Shown here piece after piece: positions 27,331-35,332 of a stretch of DNA of 64,000 nucleotides. A program made the position numbers and the translations under genes. Source of the DNA: Streptomyces gilvus (lineage in GTDB: Bacteria > Actinomycetota > Actinomycetes > Streptomycetales > Streptomycetaceae); assembly GCF_022513565.1 (NCBI RefSeq), contig NZ_JAKWBE010000011.1, positions 62,001 through 126,000 of the forward strand, read 5' to 3'. The notes beneath the pieces were generated by a model. That model was not told where the DNA came from. It ran no database searches and saw only the letters and a program-made list of their open reading frames with translations. The number at the start of each line of letters is the position of its first letter. Positions within the stretch are counted from its first letter, which is position 1.

Positions 27331-27729
27331 GTGGCCAACGCACTGCAGCAGTTGATCCGTGAGCGCCTCGACCGCAAGGGCTGGTCCTACGGCGACGTGG
27401 CGCGCCGCGGCGGCATCCCGCGCTCCACGGTCCACCACCTGGCCACCGCCGACCGCGTCGTCCGCATGCCCCAGTCGGCCACCCTGGAGGGGCTGTCCAA
27501 GGGCCTGGAACTCCCGTTGGACACCGTCCGCCGCGCCGCCGCGGAGGCCTGCGGCATCCACGTGTACGGCAGCCCCGAGGCCGGCGACGCTCCCGCGAAC
27601 CCCGCCGACCCCGAGGTCGACCTCCTCATCGCGAGCGTCCAGAAGCTCTCGGCGGACGACCGCCGCCATGTCGCGGCCCTGGTGGAGTCCCTGCTGGACC
27701 GCTCGTCGCCGCGCACCCCCAAGGAGTGA
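27331..27729 (+). CDS. XRE-family transcriptional regulator
   Basis: 132 residues from GTG 27331, with AGGAAG about ten bases upstream. The N-terminal helix-turn-helix is WSYGDVARRGGIPRSTVHHLA (about residues 17-37; IPRSTVHHL is the recognition helix). A helical C-terminal part (VDLLIASVQKLSADDRRHVAALVESLLD) probably dimerises. It is divergent from the peptide genes across the TGTCCAA operator. It overlaps the next gene by GTGA. It is a probable repressor or activator of the peptide set. Confidence 0.85.
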   Translation: MANALQQLIRERLDRKGWSYGDVARRGGIPRSTVHHLATADRVVRMPQSATLEGLSKGLELPLDTVRRAAAEACGIHVYGSPEAGDAPANPADPEVDLLIASVQKLSADDRRHVAALVESLLDRSSPRTPKE

Positions 27730-28136
27730 CGTCACTCGAACACGGATGCGTCGCATTCCGTCAAGTCGGAAAAAGAACGTCAACTGCCCCCGAACACTCC
27801 AAGATCCCCCGCTACTCTCTCGTCCTGCCCGAGGAGCGAGACCCGCACGTCCACCCCGGGCTCCTTGGGGGGAATGTGTTGTTCGTGCATGGCGGACCCG
27901 CTACGGCCGTGGTCCGGGGGCCCGCGGGCCAGTCCGTCGTCCTGCTGTCCGGTGAACTGCCCGAGATCCTCACCGAGGAGGCGGTCGCCGAACTGCTCGA
28001 TCTCGCCGCCGCGGTACTGGACACGGACGAACTGGAGCTGTTCCACAGCTGCCTGGACACACTCCGCACCGACGGAATGCGCGCCGGCCGCCGAATCGAG
28101 ATCGAGGGCGCCGTCCTCACCGTGTACGAAGGGTGA
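27726..28136 (+). CDS. Hypothetical protein, start uncertain
   Basis: 136 residues from the GTG that overlaps the XRE stop. The first 50 residues are atypical and partly AT-rich at the DNA level. A later start near 27877 (after TTGGGGGGAATG) would give a compact protein of about 86 residues, LFVHGGPATAVVRGPAGQSVVLLSGELPE..., with a helical ELLDLAAAVLDTDELELFHSCL. No family is recognised. The stop is followed immediately by the shared terminator with bldA. Confidence 0.55.
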   Translation: MTSLEHGCVAFRQVGKRTSTAPEHSKIPRYSLVLPEERDPHVHPGLLGGNVLFVHGGPATAVVRGPAGQSVVLLSGELPEILTEEAVAELLDLAAAVLDTDELELFHSCLDTLRTDGMRAGRRIEIEGAVLTVYEG

Positions 28137-28140
28137 AGCC

Positions 28141-28169
28141 CGCCTACGGAACGCTCCGTTCCGTAGGCG
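28141..28169. terminator. Bidirectional terminator between 27726 gene and bldA
   Basis: A perfect 13-bp stem (28141-28153 with 28157-28169) with a 3-nt loop. It starts 4 bp after the plus-strand stop and 7 bp after the tRNA 3' end on the minus strand. Confidence 0.85.
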
Positions 28170-28175
28170 CGGAAG

Positions 28176-28259
28176 TGCCCGGAGCCGGACTTGAACCGGC
28201 ACGCCCGCGAAGGGGCAGCGAGGTTTAAGCTCGCCGTGTCTGCATTCCACCATCCGGGC
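28176..28259 (-). tRNA. bldA: tRNA-Leu, anticodon UAA
   Basis: 84 nt without an encoded CCA (87 when mature). The acceptor GCCCGGA pairs with TCCGGGC plus discriminator A. The anticodon arm is GCGAG-CTTAAAC-CTCGC, giving anticodon UAA. A long variable arm (CCC CTTC-type stem) marks class II leucine tRNA, and the T arm is GCCGG-TTCAAGT-CCGGC. In Streptomyces the only tRNA reading UUA efficiently is bldA, which controls sporulation and antibiotic production by limiting translation of TTA-containing mRNAs. A TAGGCT -10-like box lies about 34 nt upstream of the tRNA 5' end. Confidence 0.96.
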
Positions 28260-28687
28260 AGGCCATGGGCTCCGCGTCGAGGTCACGAGCCTATCGGGAT
28301 GCTTCCCCCGAACAGCCCGTACCGCAGCCCGATGTTGTCTTATTTTATTGATGTCTGAGGGTGCATCAGCACATGGAACGCGCCATCCGCACTTGCCAGT
28401 AGCCTTACGCCCGACGCCCGCGCGCGCATGCGGAATGACGGAATTTCACCGCCCGAACGAGGGTGCTCCACCGGTTCTCGACGCCCCGGGCGCAAGCGCT
28501 TGCCATGTACTTGGCAAAGAGCGTTTCTCAGGGACCGCCGTCATCCCCAGGTATGACGCAGCGTCGCCGGGTCCGCCCCGAGTCGCCCCCCGGAACCGGA
28601 ACTGCGACTGACTACACCGGCATCCCCGGCCCCCACGATGGGACACGTCCCCTTCCCAAGACGTCGTCCCGCGAGGAGAGCCTTCCC
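28260..28687. other. 428-bp control region between bldA and ABC transporter
   Basis: No gene is supported. It holds the bldA upstream region (minus strand, TAGGCT box), an AT-rich patch near 28335-28350, and two overlapping palindromes, GCAAGCGCTTGC (28492-28503) and TTGCCA-6-TGGCAA (28500-28517), about 170 bp upstream of the ABC ATPase start. The first resembles LacI-family operators. Confidence 0.6.
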
Positions 28688-29461
28688 GTGACCACCACAC
28701 CCGTCGCCGGCCGGACCACCGAAACCGTGGCCGCACGCGCCACGGACCTGTCGAAGATCTACGGACAGGGCGAGACCCAGGTGGTCGCCCTGGACCGGGT
28801 CTCCGTCGACTTCCGGCAGGCCGAGTTCACCGCGATCATGGGCCCCTCCGGCTCGGGCAAGTCCACGCTGATGCACTGCGTGGCCGGCCTCGACACCTTC
28901 TCCGCCGGCTCGGTGCGCATCGGCGACACCGAACTCGGCTCGCTGAAGGACAAGCAGCTCACCAGGCTGCGCCGGGACAAGATCGGCTTCATCTTCCAGG
29001 CGTTCAACCTGCTGCCGACCCTGACGGCCCTGGAGAACATCACCCTCCCGATGGACATCGCCGGGCGGAAACCGGACAGGCAGTGGCTCGACCGCGTCAT
29101 CGACATGGTCGGCCTGAGGGACCGTCTCGGGCACCGCCCCTCCCAGCTCTCCGGCGGCCAGCAGCAGCGCGTCGCCGTGGCCCGCGCCCTCGCCTCCCGG
29201 CCCGACATCATCTTCGGCGACGAGCCCACCGGAAACCTCGACTCCCGCTCCGGCGCCGAGGTACTGGGCTTCCTGCGCAACTCCGTACGGGAGTTGGGGC
29301 AGACCGTCGTCATGGTCACCCATGACCCGGTCGCCGCCGCCTACGCGGACCGCGTCGTCTTCCTCGCCGACGGCCGGATCGTCGACGAGATGATCCGCCC
29401 GACCGCCGACAACGTCCTGGACTTCATGAAGCAGTTCGACGCGAAGGGCCGCACCAGCTGA
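28688..29461 (+). CDS. ABC transporter ATP-binding protein (MacB/LolD type)
   Basis: 257 residues from GTG 28688, with GAGGAG nine bases upstream. Walker A GPSGSGKST, Q-loop FIFQAFNLLPTLT, signature LSGGQQQR, Walker B IIFGDEPTGNLDSRSG and switch His MVTHD are all intact. LDSRSG and the DEPTGNLD form place it with the MacB/LolD/FtsE group, which drive mechanotransmission rather than uptake. The stop overlaps the permease ATG (TGATG), so the two are coupled. Confidence 0.93.
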   Translation: MTTTPVAGRTTETVAARATDLSKIYGQGETQVVALDRVSVDFRQAEFTAIMGPSGSGKSTLMHCVAGLDTFSAGSVRIGDTELGSLKDKQLTRLRRDKIGFIFQAFNLLPTLTALENITLPMDIAGRKPDRQWLDRVIDMVGLRDRLGHRPSQLSGGQQQRVAVARALASRPDIIFGDEPTGNLDSRSGAEVLGFLRNSVRELGQTVVMVTHDPVAAAYADRVVFLADGRIVDEMIRPTADNVLDFMKQFDAKGRTS

Positions 29462-31989
29462 TGTTCCGCACCGCCCTGCGCAACGTACTCGCGCACAAGG
29501 CCAGGCTGCTGATGACCGTGCTCGCCGTGATGCTCGGCGTCGCGTTCGTGTCGGGCACGCTGGTCTTCACCAACACCATCTCGGACGCGTTCCAGAAGAG
29601 TTCGGCCAAGGGCTTCGACCAGGTCGACGTGGCCGTACGGGCCAAGTACCAGGAGGACAAGGGCAACACGGTCGGCAGGACGCCCGAGCTGACCCAGGCG
29701 ATGCTCGACCGGAGCGCCCGGGTGCCGGGGGCCGCCGACGCCATCGGGGTCGTGAACGGCTTCACCGCCATCGCCGACAAGGACGGCAAGCTCATCGGCG
29801 GCGGCTTCCGCTCCGAGGGCGGCAACTACTGGGGCGACAAGGACCCGCGCTACCCCCTGAAAGACGGCAGCGCGCCGCACGGCGCGCACCAGGTCGCCAT
29901 CGACGCGGACACCGCCAGGCGGGCCGGCTACAAGGTCGGCGACACCGTGCGGATCTCCGTCGACGGCCCGGTCCTCACCCCGACCGTCAGCGGCGTCTTC
30001 ACCACCGACGACGGCAATGTCGCCGCCGGCGGCAGCCTCGCCCTCTTCGACACCGCCACCGCGCAGAAACTGTTCGGCAAGGCGGGCACGTACGACGAGA
30101 TCGACGTGAAGGCCGCCCCCGGGACCTCCCAGACCGCGCTGAAGACCTCCCTCGACGGCGCGCTGGGCACCGGACTCGTCGAGACCACCACCGGCCGGCA
30201 GCTCGCCGACGACCAGGCGCGGCAGATCTCCTCGTCGATGAGCGGGCTCAAGCAGGGCCTGCTGGTCTTCGCCGGAATCGCCCTGTTCGTCGGCACGTTC
30301 ATCATCGCCAACACCTTCACCATGCTGGTCGCCCAGCGCACCAAGGAGCTGGCGCTGCTGCGCGCGGTCGGCGCCTCCCGCCGCCAGGTGACCCGCTCGG
30401 TGCTGATCGAGGCGTTCGTGGTGGGCGCGGTCGCGGGCGTCACCGGTCTCGTCGCGGGCATCGGCATCGGCGCCGCGCTGCGCTCCCTCATGACCACCCT
30501 CGGCGCGACGGTCCCCGACGGACCGCTGGTCATCACGCCGGGCACGGTCGCGAGCGCCCTCGCGGTGGGCGTCGTCATCACCATGCTGGCCGCGTGGCTG
30601 CCCGGACGGCGGGCCGCGAAGATCCCGCCGGTGGCCGCGATGAGCAGCCTGCACGCGAGGGCGACGACCAAGTCGCTGGTGCTGCGCAACACGCTGGGCG
30701 CGCTGTTCAGCGCGGCGGGCGTGGCGACCGTGCTGGCCGCCACGTCGATGAACGGCTCCGACGGCCAGGCCCCGATGGGGCTCGGCGCGGTCCTGCTGAT
30801 CATCGGGGTCTTCATCCTCACGCCGCTGCTGTCCCGCCCGCTGATCGCGGCCGCCGCACCGGTGCTGCGCGTCTTCGGCGTCTCCGGCAAGCTGGCCCGG
30901 CAGAACTCGGTGCGCAACCCCCGCCGTACGGCCGCCACCGCCTCCGCGCTGATGATCGGTCTCACCCTGATCACCGGCATGACGGTGATGGCGGGCAGTC
31001 TGCAGAAGTCCATCGACAAGATGGCGAGTTCGGCGATCCGCGCGGACTACGTGGTCTCCATGGCGAACGGCAACGAGCTCTCGCCCGACGTCGACAAGAA
31101 GGTGTCCGCCACCGAGGGCGTCACCGCCACCAGCCCGCTGCGCAACGTCTACTCGCGCATCGACGGCACGGGCGAGTCCCTGACCGGCGTGAACGGACCG
31201 GCGATCGGCGATCTCACCGACCTCAAGCTCGACAGCGGCACCTTCAAGGTCGGCGGCGCTCAGGCCGTCGTCGACAAGGAGACCGCCAAGTCCCATGGCT
31301 GGCAGGCGGGTTCGTCCTTCACCGCGCACTACGAGGACGGCAGGTCCTCGCGTCTGACGGTCTCCGGCGTCTACGAGGGCAACGAGCTGATCCGGGGCAT
31401 CCTGCTCGACAGCTCCGTCGTCACCCCGCACGTGCCCGACCCCGGCGACATGCAGGTCCTGGTGAAGACCGCCGACGGCGCGTCCGGCGCGACCAAGGAC
31501 CGGCTGGAGAAGGCGCTCGGCTCCAACCCGGCCATCAAGGTCCAGGACAAGAAGGACCTCTCCAACAGCATCGCGCAGACCTTCACGCTGATCCTGAACA
31601 TGGTCTACGGCCTGCTCGCCATGGCCGTGGTCGTCGCCGTCCTCGGGGTCATCAACACCCTGGCCATGTCGGTCTTCGAGCGCTCCCAGGAGATCGGGAT
31701 GCTGCGCGCGATCGGCCTGGACCGCAAGTCCGTCAAGCGGATGGTCCGTCTGGAGTCCCTGGTGATCTCCCTGTTCGGCGGGGTGCTCGGCATCGGCCTG
31801 GGCGTCTTCTTCGGCTGGGCGGCCGGCGAGCTGCTCGGCACGAAGATGCCGACGTACGAACTGGTCCTGCCCTGGACCCGGATGGCCGTCTTCCTCCTGC
31901 TGGCCACCACGGTCGGCGTCCTCGCCGCCCTCTGGCCGGCCCGCCGCGCCGCCCGCCTGAACATGCTGTCGGCCATCAAGTCCGAGTAG
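29461..31989 (+). CDS. FtsX-like ABC transporter permease
   Basis: 842 residues. An N-terminal membrane helix (LLMTVLAVMLGVAFVSGT), then a large external domain (about residues 40-250). Next is an FtsX-type three-helix block, a second membrane block with another external domain (about residues 500-680), and a final FtsX block near the C-terminus, including AMSVFERSQEIGMLRAIGLDRK. The repeated motif QRTKELALLRAVGASRRQV/ERSQEIGMLRAIG is the hallmark. It is coupled to the ATPase. Such pairs export peptides, lipids or lipoproteins or signal cell-envelope stress; no regulator is adjacent, so cargo is unknown. Confidence 0.92.
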   Translation: MFRTALRNVLAHKARLLMTVLAVMLGVAFVSGTLVFTNTISDAFQKSSAKGFDQVDVAVRAKYQEDKGNTVGRTPELTQAMLDRSARVPGAADAIGVVNGFTAIADKDGKLIGGGFRSEGGNYWGDKDPRYPLKDGSAPHGAHQVAIDADTARRAGYKVGDTVRISVDGPVLTPTVSGVFTTDDGNVAAGGSLALFDTATAQKLFGKAGTYDEIDVKAAPGTSQTALKTSLDGALGTGLVETTTGRQLADDQARQISSSMSGLKQGLLVFAGIALFVGTFIIANTFTMLVAQRTKELALLRAVGASRRQVTRSVLIEAFVVGAVAGVTGLVAGIGIGAALRSLMTTLGATVPDGPLVITPGTVASALAVGVVITMLAAWLPGRRAAKIPPVAAMSSLHARATTKSLVLRNTLGALFSAAGVATVLAATSMNGSDGQAPMGLGAVLLIIGVFILTPLLSRPLIAAAAPVLRVFGVSGKLARQNSVRNPRRTAATASALMIGLTLITGMTVMAGSLQKSIDKMASSAIRADYVVSMANGNELSPDVDKKVSATEGVTATSPLRNVYSRIDGTGESLTGVNGPAIGDLTDLKLDSGTFKVGGAQAVVDKETAKSHGWQAGSSFTAHYEDGRSSRLTVSGVYEGNELIRGILLDSSVVTPHVPDPGDMQVLVKTADGASGATKDRLEKALGSNPAIKVQDKKDLSNSIAQTFTLILNMVYGLLAMAVVVAVLGVINTLAMSVFERSQEIGMLRAIGLDRKSVKRMVRLESLVISLFGGVLGIGLGVFFGWAAGELLGTKMPTYELVLPWTRMAVFLLLATTVGVLAALWPARRAARLNMLSAIKSE

Positions 31990-32002
31990 CACGGCGGCAG
32001 TC

Positions 32003-32033
32003 GGGGCCCGTCCGGTTCGCCGGACGGGGCCCC
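32003..32033. terminator. Terminator between permease and methyltransferase genes
   Basis: A 13-bp stem with one bulge (32003-32015 with 32020-32033, loop TTCG). It lies in the 60-bp convergent gap. Confidence 0.75.
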
Positions 32034-32049
32034 CTCGTGCCTACGGGGC

Positions 32050-33345
32050 TCAGGCGCCCCAGGTCCGGGCCCGCAGCGGCATCCCGGACGCGCCGCCCTC
32101 CGGGGTGCGCACCGCGAGCACCTGGTTGACGCCGATGCGGTTGCGCTCGAAGGAGAGCGCGCAGGCGGCCATGTACAGCAGCCAGACGCGGGCCCGGCCC
32201 GCCCCGGCCAGCCGCACCGCGCGGGCCCAGTCGGCCTCCAGGTTGGCCACCCAGCGGCGCAGGGTGAGCCCGTAGTGCTCGCGGAGCGCCTCGACGTCCC
32301 GCACCTCGAACCCGGCCCGTTCCAGCTGGGTGACGGTGGTCCCGATCGGGGCGAGCTCCCCGTCGGGGAACACGTACGCGTCGATGAACTCGTCGACGTT
32401 GTACGAGGATTCGTCGCGCTGCGGACGGCGGCCGATCTGGTGGTTGAGCAGCCGCCCGCCGGGCCTCAGCAGCCGGTACAGGTCCTCGGCGTACTCCAGG
32501 TAGCGGTCGGCGCCCACGTGTTCGGCCATGCCGATGGAGGAGATGGCGTCGTAGGGCCCGTCGGCGACCTCCCGGTAGTCCTGCACCCTGATCTCCACGA
32601 GGTCGGTCAGACCCTCGTCGGCGGCTCGTTTACGGGCGTACGCGGCCTGTTCCTGGGAGAGGGTGATGCCGATGACGCGCACGCCGTACTCGCGGGCCGC
32701 GTGGACGGCCATCGAACCCCAGCCGCAGCCGACGTCCAGCAGCCGCTGACCCTCCGTCAGTCCCAGCTTGCGGCAGACCAGATCGAGCTTCTCGCGCTGG
32801 GCCTGTTCGAGCGTGGCGTCCGGGGCGGGCCAGTAGGCACACGAGTACACCATCGACGGGCCGAGGACGATCTCGTAGAAGTCGTTGCCGACGTCGTAGT
32901 GGTGACTGATGGCGCGTCTGTCGGTGCGCTTGGTGTGCAGATGGGCGCGGGCCCTGCGGACCTCCTCGCGGGGCGGCGCGGGCGGCAGCGGCACCCCGGC
33001 GATCCGTACGAGCCCCCGGGCGGCGGCCCGTACCTTCGGGTCCCGCAGCGTCTGCAGCAGGGTCCTGCCGTCCTCCCCGCGCTCCCAGACGAGTTCCGCC
33101 ATCAGGTCCAGCGCCCGGTACAGATCGCCCTCGATCTCCAGGTCCCCGGCGACCCAGGCCCGGGCCAGCCCCAGTTCCCCCGGTTTCCACAGCAGCCGGC
33201 GCACCGCCCGGCGGTTGCGCACGACCAGCGCCGGTGCGTCCGGCGGCCCCGCCTGCGAACCGTCCCAGGCGCGGATGCGCACCGGAAACGGCACTCCCAG
33301 CAACTGTTCGACGAGGCTCTTCAGCCGCAGCGCGGCGTCGGCCAT
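32050..33345 (-). CDS. Cyclopropane-fatty-acyl-phospholipid synthase-like methyltransferase
   Basis: 431 residues from ATG 33345, with GGAGG nine bases upstream. An N-terminal SCP2-like segment precedes a SAM-binding domain. LLDVGCGWGSMAVHAAREYG is motif I, AISSIGMAEHVG the post-II region and LLNHQIGRR the later part. The family methylenates unsaturated phospholipid chains or, in actinobacteria, adds methyl groups to oleate-derived chains (tuberculostearate-type). The conserved YYxxYDYS-type region appears as DRRAISHHYDVGNDFY. It stands alone and is convergent with the ABC permease. Confidence 0.9.
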   Translation of the reverse strand: MADAALRLKSLVEQLLGVPFPVRIRAWDGSQAGPPDAPALVVRNRRAVRRLLWKPGELGLARAWVAGDLEIEGDLYRALDLMAELVWERGEDGRTLLQTLRDPKVRAAARGLVRIAGVPLPPAPPREEVRRARAHLHTKRTDRRAISHHYDVGNDFYEIVLGPSMVYSCAYWPAPDATLEQAQREKLDLVCRKLGLTEGQRLLDVGCGWGSMAVHAAREYGVRVIGITLSQEQAAYARKRAADEGLTDLVEIRVQDYREVADGPYDAISSIGMAEHVGADRYLEYAEDLYRLLRPGGRLLNHQIGRRPQRDESSYNVDEFIDAYVFPDGELAPIGTTVTQLERAGFEVRDVEALREHYGLTLRRWVANLEADWARAVRLAGAGRARVWLLYMAACALSFERNRIGVNQVLAVRTPEGGASGMPLRARTWGA

Positions 33346-33446
33346 GGCGCACACCTCCGTGACGCGATCCCGGAATGTCCAGTACCACGTAAACATCGAT
33401 GAGGTGGCCGCGCAGTCCCCCACAGGCGTCACGGATCAGAAAAAAC

Positions 33447-33488
33447 CCGAAGGGCCTCCCGCACCACGGATGGCGGGAGGCCCTTCGG
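33447..33488 (-). terminator. Rho-independent terminator after ndh
   Basis: A perfect 16-bp stem (33447-33462 with 33473-33488), a 10-nt loop. On the minus strand it is followed by a run of T (33445-33439). This is the clearest intrinsic terminator in the window. Confidence 0.9.
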
Positions 33489-33511
33489 TTCGTTCGGCGA
33501 CCGGGATCCGG

Positions 33512-34888
33512 TCAGGAGGCCTTGGCCTCGGTCTTCTTCGGCTCGGCGGCCGGCACCGGACGGGCGGCCTCGTAGAACTCCTCGCGGGGGTGCTCCATCG
33601 CGCCGAGGGAGACGACCTCGCGCTTGAGGAACATGCCGAGGGTCCAGTCGGCGAGGACGCGGACCTTGCGGTTCCAGGTCGGCATCGCGAGGCCGTGGTA
33701 GCCGCGGTGCATGTACCAGGCGAGACGGCCCTTGAGCTTGATCTTCATCTTGCCCATGACGATCATCGCGACGCCCTTGTGGAGGCCGAGACCGGCCACC
33801 GCGCCCTTGTTGGCGTGGCTGTAGTCCTTCTGCGGGAAGCCCCGCATGCCGGAGATCACGTTGTCGCCGAGGACCTTGGCCTGGCGCAGCGCGTGCTGGG
33901 CGTTCGGCGGGCACCAGGCGTTCTCGTTGCCCGCCTTGCGGCCGACGAGGTCGGGGACCTGGGCGTTGTCGCCGGCGGCCCAGATGTAGTCGGTGCCCTT
34001 GACCTGGAGGGTCGGCTCGCAGTCGACGTGACCGCGGGGGCCGAGCGGCAGGCCGTAGCGGGCGAGGGCCGGGTTGGGCTTCACGCCGGCGGTCCACACG
34101 ATGGTGTTGGAGTCGACCTCGAGGCCGTTCTTCAGCACAACGTGGCCGTCGACGCAGGAGTCCATCGAGGTGGAGAGGTAGATCTCCACGCCGCGGCTCT
34201 CCAGGTGCTCCTTGCCGTAGGCGCCCAGCTTGGGGCCGACCTCGGGCAGGATCTTGTCGGCGGCGTCGACGAGGATGAAGCGCATGTCCTCGCGGGAGAC
34301 GTTCTTGTAGTACTTGGCCGCGTCGCGGGCCAGGTCCTCGACCTCACCGATGGTCTCGGCACCGGCGAAGCCGCCGCCGATGAAGACGAAGGTGAGCGCC
34401 TTGCGGCGGATCTCCTCGTCGGTGGTGGAGTCGGCCTTGTCGAGCTGCTCGAGGACGTGGTTGCGCAGGCCGATGGCCTCCTCGATGCCCTTCATGCCGA
34501 TGCCCTGCTCGGCGAGGCCGGGGATCGGGAAGGTGCGGGAGACCGCGCCGAGCGCGATCACCAGGTAGTCGAAGGGCAGCTCGTACGCCTCGCCGACCAG
34601 CGGGGCGATCGTGGCGACCTTGCGGTCCTGGTCGATGGTGGTGACCCGGCCGGTGAGGACCTCCGCCTTGGGCAGCACGCGTCGCAGCGGGACGACGACG
34701 TGGCGCGGGGAGATGTTGCCGGCGGCGGTTTCGGGAAGGAAGGGCTGGTAGGTCATGTACGACCGGGGGTCGACGACCGTGACGGTCGCCTCTCCGTAGC
34801 GCATCTTCTTCTGGATGCGCCGAGCTGCGTACAGGCCTACGTACCCACCGCCTACTACGAGGATCCTGGGACGCTCCGTGGTGCTCAT
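33512..34888 (-). CDS. ndh: Type II NADH dehydrogenase (non-proton-pumping)
   Basis: 458 residues. Two Rossmann dinucleotide motifs: ILVVGGGYVGLYAARRI for FAD and FVFIGGGFAGAETIGEVEDL for NADH. TAGVKPNPAL and YIWAAGDNAQVPD carry the conserved flavin contacts. The C-terminal part has amphipathic helices for membrane docking (LAWYMHRGYHGL). It oxidises NADH and reduces menaquinone. The 444-bp upstream gap contains a Rex-like operator. In Streptomyces coelicolor a Rex site near ndh has been reported, as I recall, and fits redox control. Confidence 0.93.
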   Translation of the reverse strand: MSTTERPRILVVGGGYVGLYAARRIQKKMRYGEATVTVVDPRSYMTYQPFLPETAAGNISPRHVVVPLRRVLPKAEVLTGRVTTIDQDRKVATIAPLVGEAYELPFDYLVIALGAVSRTFPIPGLAEQGIGMKGIEEAIGLRNHVLEQLDKADSTTDEEIRRKALTFVFIGGGFAGAETIGEVEDLARDAAKYYKNVSREDMRFILVDAADKILPEVGPKLGAYGKEHLESRGVEIYLSTSMDSCVDGHVVLKNGLEVDSNTIVWTAGVKPNPALARYGLPLGPRGHVDCEPTLQVKGTDYIWAAGDNAQVPDLVGRKAGNENAWCPPNAQHALRQAKVLGDNVISGMRGFPQKDYSHANKGAVAGLGLHKGVAMIVMGKMKIKLKGRLAWYMHRGYHGLAMPTWNRKVRVLADWTLGMFLKREVVSLGAMEHPREEFYEAARPVPAAEPKKTEAKAS

Positions 34889-35156
34889 GGCATCGAGTAT
34901 CCACCCGCCTCAGGGGGGTAGCTCGTGCGCCCCTTCACAAGCTCTTGCATGGGGTGTGTTATTCTGCGCGACCCGCGTGACGTGGATCATGGTCGGGTGG
35001 ACAACCCCCCGCCCGGTACGACCCGTTGTCAATGCCGCGTGAGCAGCCTCTCCGGCCGGATGACGCTCTCGTGAGCGGCCCGAAACACCCCTCCGGGAGC
35101 CTCTTCCAGGCCCCTCTTACACGCTCCTGTTGAACGTGTTCAAGGGCCTGTTGACC

Positions 35157-35183
35157 CCCCGGAAGGTCCAACCGGGGCCTTTT
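35157..35183 (+). terminator. Orphan plus-strand intrinsic terminator
   Basis: Stem CCCCGG (35157-35162) with CCGGGG (35172-35177), then CCTTTTCG. No protein gene upstream on the plus strand can use it, since ndh reads the other way. Confidence 0.5.
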
Positions 35184-35208
35184 CGTCGCGCGACACGGCG
35201 GAATTCCT

Positions 35209-35224
35209 TGTGAAGAACTTCACG
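35209..35224. promoter_or_regulatory. Rex-like redox operator candidate
   Basis: TGTGAA-GAAC-TTCACG matches the Streptomyces Rex consensus TGTGAA-4-TTCACA at 11 of 12 arm positions. It lies about 320 bp upstream of ndh. A second, weaker dyad TTGAACGTGTTCAA is at 35130-35143. Rex represses respiratory genes when NADH/NAD is low. The distance from ndh is long, so a long leader or a different target cannot be excluded. Confidence 0.5.
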
Positions 35225-35332
35225 AACTTTCCCGGCGGCGTGTCGCCGAGGGGCCCGCGAGGGCCCCCCGATCATGCTCAGACGCTACCCGACCTGCTCG
35301 TCCGAGTGCTACCGACCAGTAACAAACGAGAC

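Larger units (their letters stand above)
34889..35332. other. 444-bp gap between ndh and ppx with redox-like operator and plus-strand hairpin
   Basis: No gene is supported. Minus-strand direction: ndh upstream region. It has TTGAAC-2-GTTCAA (35130-35143) and TGTGAA-4-TTCACG (35209-35224), both close to the Rex operator TGTGAA-4-TTCACA. A plus-strand intrinsic terminator (CCCCGG-9-CCGGGG then CCTTTT, 35157-35183) has no upstream plus-strand gene, which hints at a small RNA. A ppx-side hairpin (35250-35256 with 35261-35267) is also present. Confidence 0.6.

Noticed and set aside
23345..27729. Assignment of the peptide locus to daptides, class III lanthipeptides or the YydF system
   Set aside because: The characteristic modifying enzymes (aminotransferase/oxidoreductase set, LanKC, radical SAM) are absent and the precursor ends do not fit.
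28348..28611. Small open frame between bldA and the ABC genes
   Set aside because: No ribosome site, product without family features, and it overlaps the palindromic control region.
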